A stretch of 42,071 bases of DNA from Thiopontia sp964344785 (lineage in GTDB: Bacteria > Pseudomonadota > Gammaproteobacteria > GCF-002020875), in NCBI GenBank assembly GCA_964344785.1, contig CAYFOR010000013.1, positions 1-42,071 on the forward strand, in the 5' to 3' direction. Shown here piece after piece: positions 41,476-42,071 of this stretch (position 1 is the stretch's first letter; the number at the start of each line of letters is the position of its first letter). The translations under genes and the position numbers were made by a program. Below the pieces are notes generated by a model, which was given only the letters and a program-made list of their open reading frames with translations, was not told the origin of the DNA and ran no database searches.

Positions 41476-42021
41476 TTAATTTCGTAGCTGTTGAGCGACC
41501 TCTGCTGGTGTTTTATACCCCAACGTTGAGTGAGGTCGATGCTCATTGTAATCCACTCTCCATTGCTTGATGATTGCTCTTGCATGGGAGATAGAGTGAA
41601 ACCAATGATCATTGAGGCATTCATCCCTGAATTTCCCGTTAAAGCTCTCAATGTAGGCATTCTGGGTTGGTTTGCCTGGCTGGATCAATTTCAGTTGGAC
41701 GCCATGCTGATAGGCCCACTGATCTAATGCTCTCCCTGTGAATTCTGGCCCTTGGTCTGTTCGAATGGCTTTTGGGTATCCTCTGAAACAGGCAGCTTGA
41801 TCAAGGATTCTGGTGACGTACTGCCCAGAGATACCAAAGTCTGCAACCAGATCGACAGACTCCTTGGTACAGTCATCGACAATAGTCAGTATCTTGAATC
41901 GTCGCCCATTGGAAAGAGCATCCATCACAAAATCCATTGACCAGACTTCATTGCGTTCAACGGGCAGCTCTAGAGCCTCACGCGGCACCATCACTCCCTT
42001 ACGTCGTTTTCTCCGCTTTAC
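41476..42021 (-). pseudogene. IS3-family transposase orfB, 5'-truncated
   Basis: C-terminal 172 residues and part of the linker (VKRRKRRKGVMVPREALELP). The DDE domain is complete: D in VWSMDFVMDAL, D in RTDQGPEFTGRALDQWA, E in AYIESFNGKFRDECL. It ends in YNEHRPHSTLGYKTPAEVAQ, as in IS3/IS407-like orfB. Upstream the frame meets a TAA at about 42026, inside the 18-bp repeat, so another element has cut off the 5' part. Different from the IS3 copy at 8572-9832. Confidence 0.8.
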
Positions 42022-42039
42022 CCCGCCTTATTCACCAAA
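42022..42039 (-). repeat. 18-bp terminal inverted repeat, right copy (IS end)
   Basis: Exact reverse complement of 33-50. Here the element would extend to the right of the window and is inserted in the IS3 orfB. The sequence beyond (AACCCATAAAACAAGG) differs from that at the left edge, as expected for opposite ends of one element. Confidence 0.5.
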
Positions 42040-42071
42040 TAACCCATAAAACAAGGAGGCGCGCCCTCTAT

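Noticed and set aside
1..42071. CRISPR arrays, tRNA or rRNA genes
   Set aside because: No regularly spaced repeats and no tRNA- or rRNA-like stretches were noticed on either strand by eye; a covariance scan was not possible.

Overview
The window looks like a chromosomal segment of a gammaproteobacterium. The evidence is the order yafS-like/rnhA/dnaQ next to mltD, as around the same genes in Escherichia coli but without gloB, plus psd, hexameric-type gltA, hda, purM/purN with a DUF3108 gene, and a Tas-type aldo/keto reductase. Genus cannot be read from the sequence. The many oxygen/NO-type sensors (hemerythrin, FIST, c-type haem) suggest a metabolically flexible, redox-responsive bacterium; that is inference.

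Layout. 1-6842: housekeeping genes (HU-like protein, gltA, a membrane protein, dnaQ-rnhA-methyltransferase operon, mltD, psd). 6843-9950: decayed zone with a frameshifted membrane-protein ORF, a small helical protein, an IS3 relic and a nearly complete 1.26-kb IS3 element whose transposase is frameshifted. 9953-29215: signalling island with six paralogous hybrid histidine kinases. Four genes on the minus strand form an apparent operon: haem-c kinase, bacteriohemerythrin, FIST/NosP-like protein, and PAS kinase with a C-terminal hemerythrin. Two other kinases each sit directly behind a substrate-binding protein gene (PhnD-like and ModA-like) that has no transporter genes beside it. One kinase is split by an in-frame TAG. 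29622-34155: an unknown protein, hda, a CDP-alcohol phosphotransferase, then purM-purN-DUF3108.

34196-41266: a run of small unrelated genes, all on the minus strand: YtoQ, YebB-like hydrolase, VOC protein, Nmad3, Phd/ParE, AraC-GyrI, glutamine amidotransferase, two unknown or broken genes, and PIN/antitoxin. Several are separated by attC-like recombination sites, including one about 120 bp long resembling the Vibrio cholerae VCR type. Three genes use the TAA inside the attC R'' core as their stop codon. I read this as part of a sedentary chromosomal integron; the integrase is not in the window and would be expected beyond the right edge. The right end holds an IS3-family orfB fragment cut off by a terminal repeat. 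The same 18 bases occur inverted at the left edge, so the window seems to be bounded by two copies of one insertion sequence.

How it works together (inference): the kinases share one type of HisKA-HATPase-REC core and three carry HPt domains, so they probably form a branched phosphorelay reading periplasmic ligands and O2/NO/redox state. No output regulator with a DNA-binding, GGDEF or EAL domain is encoded in the signalling island.
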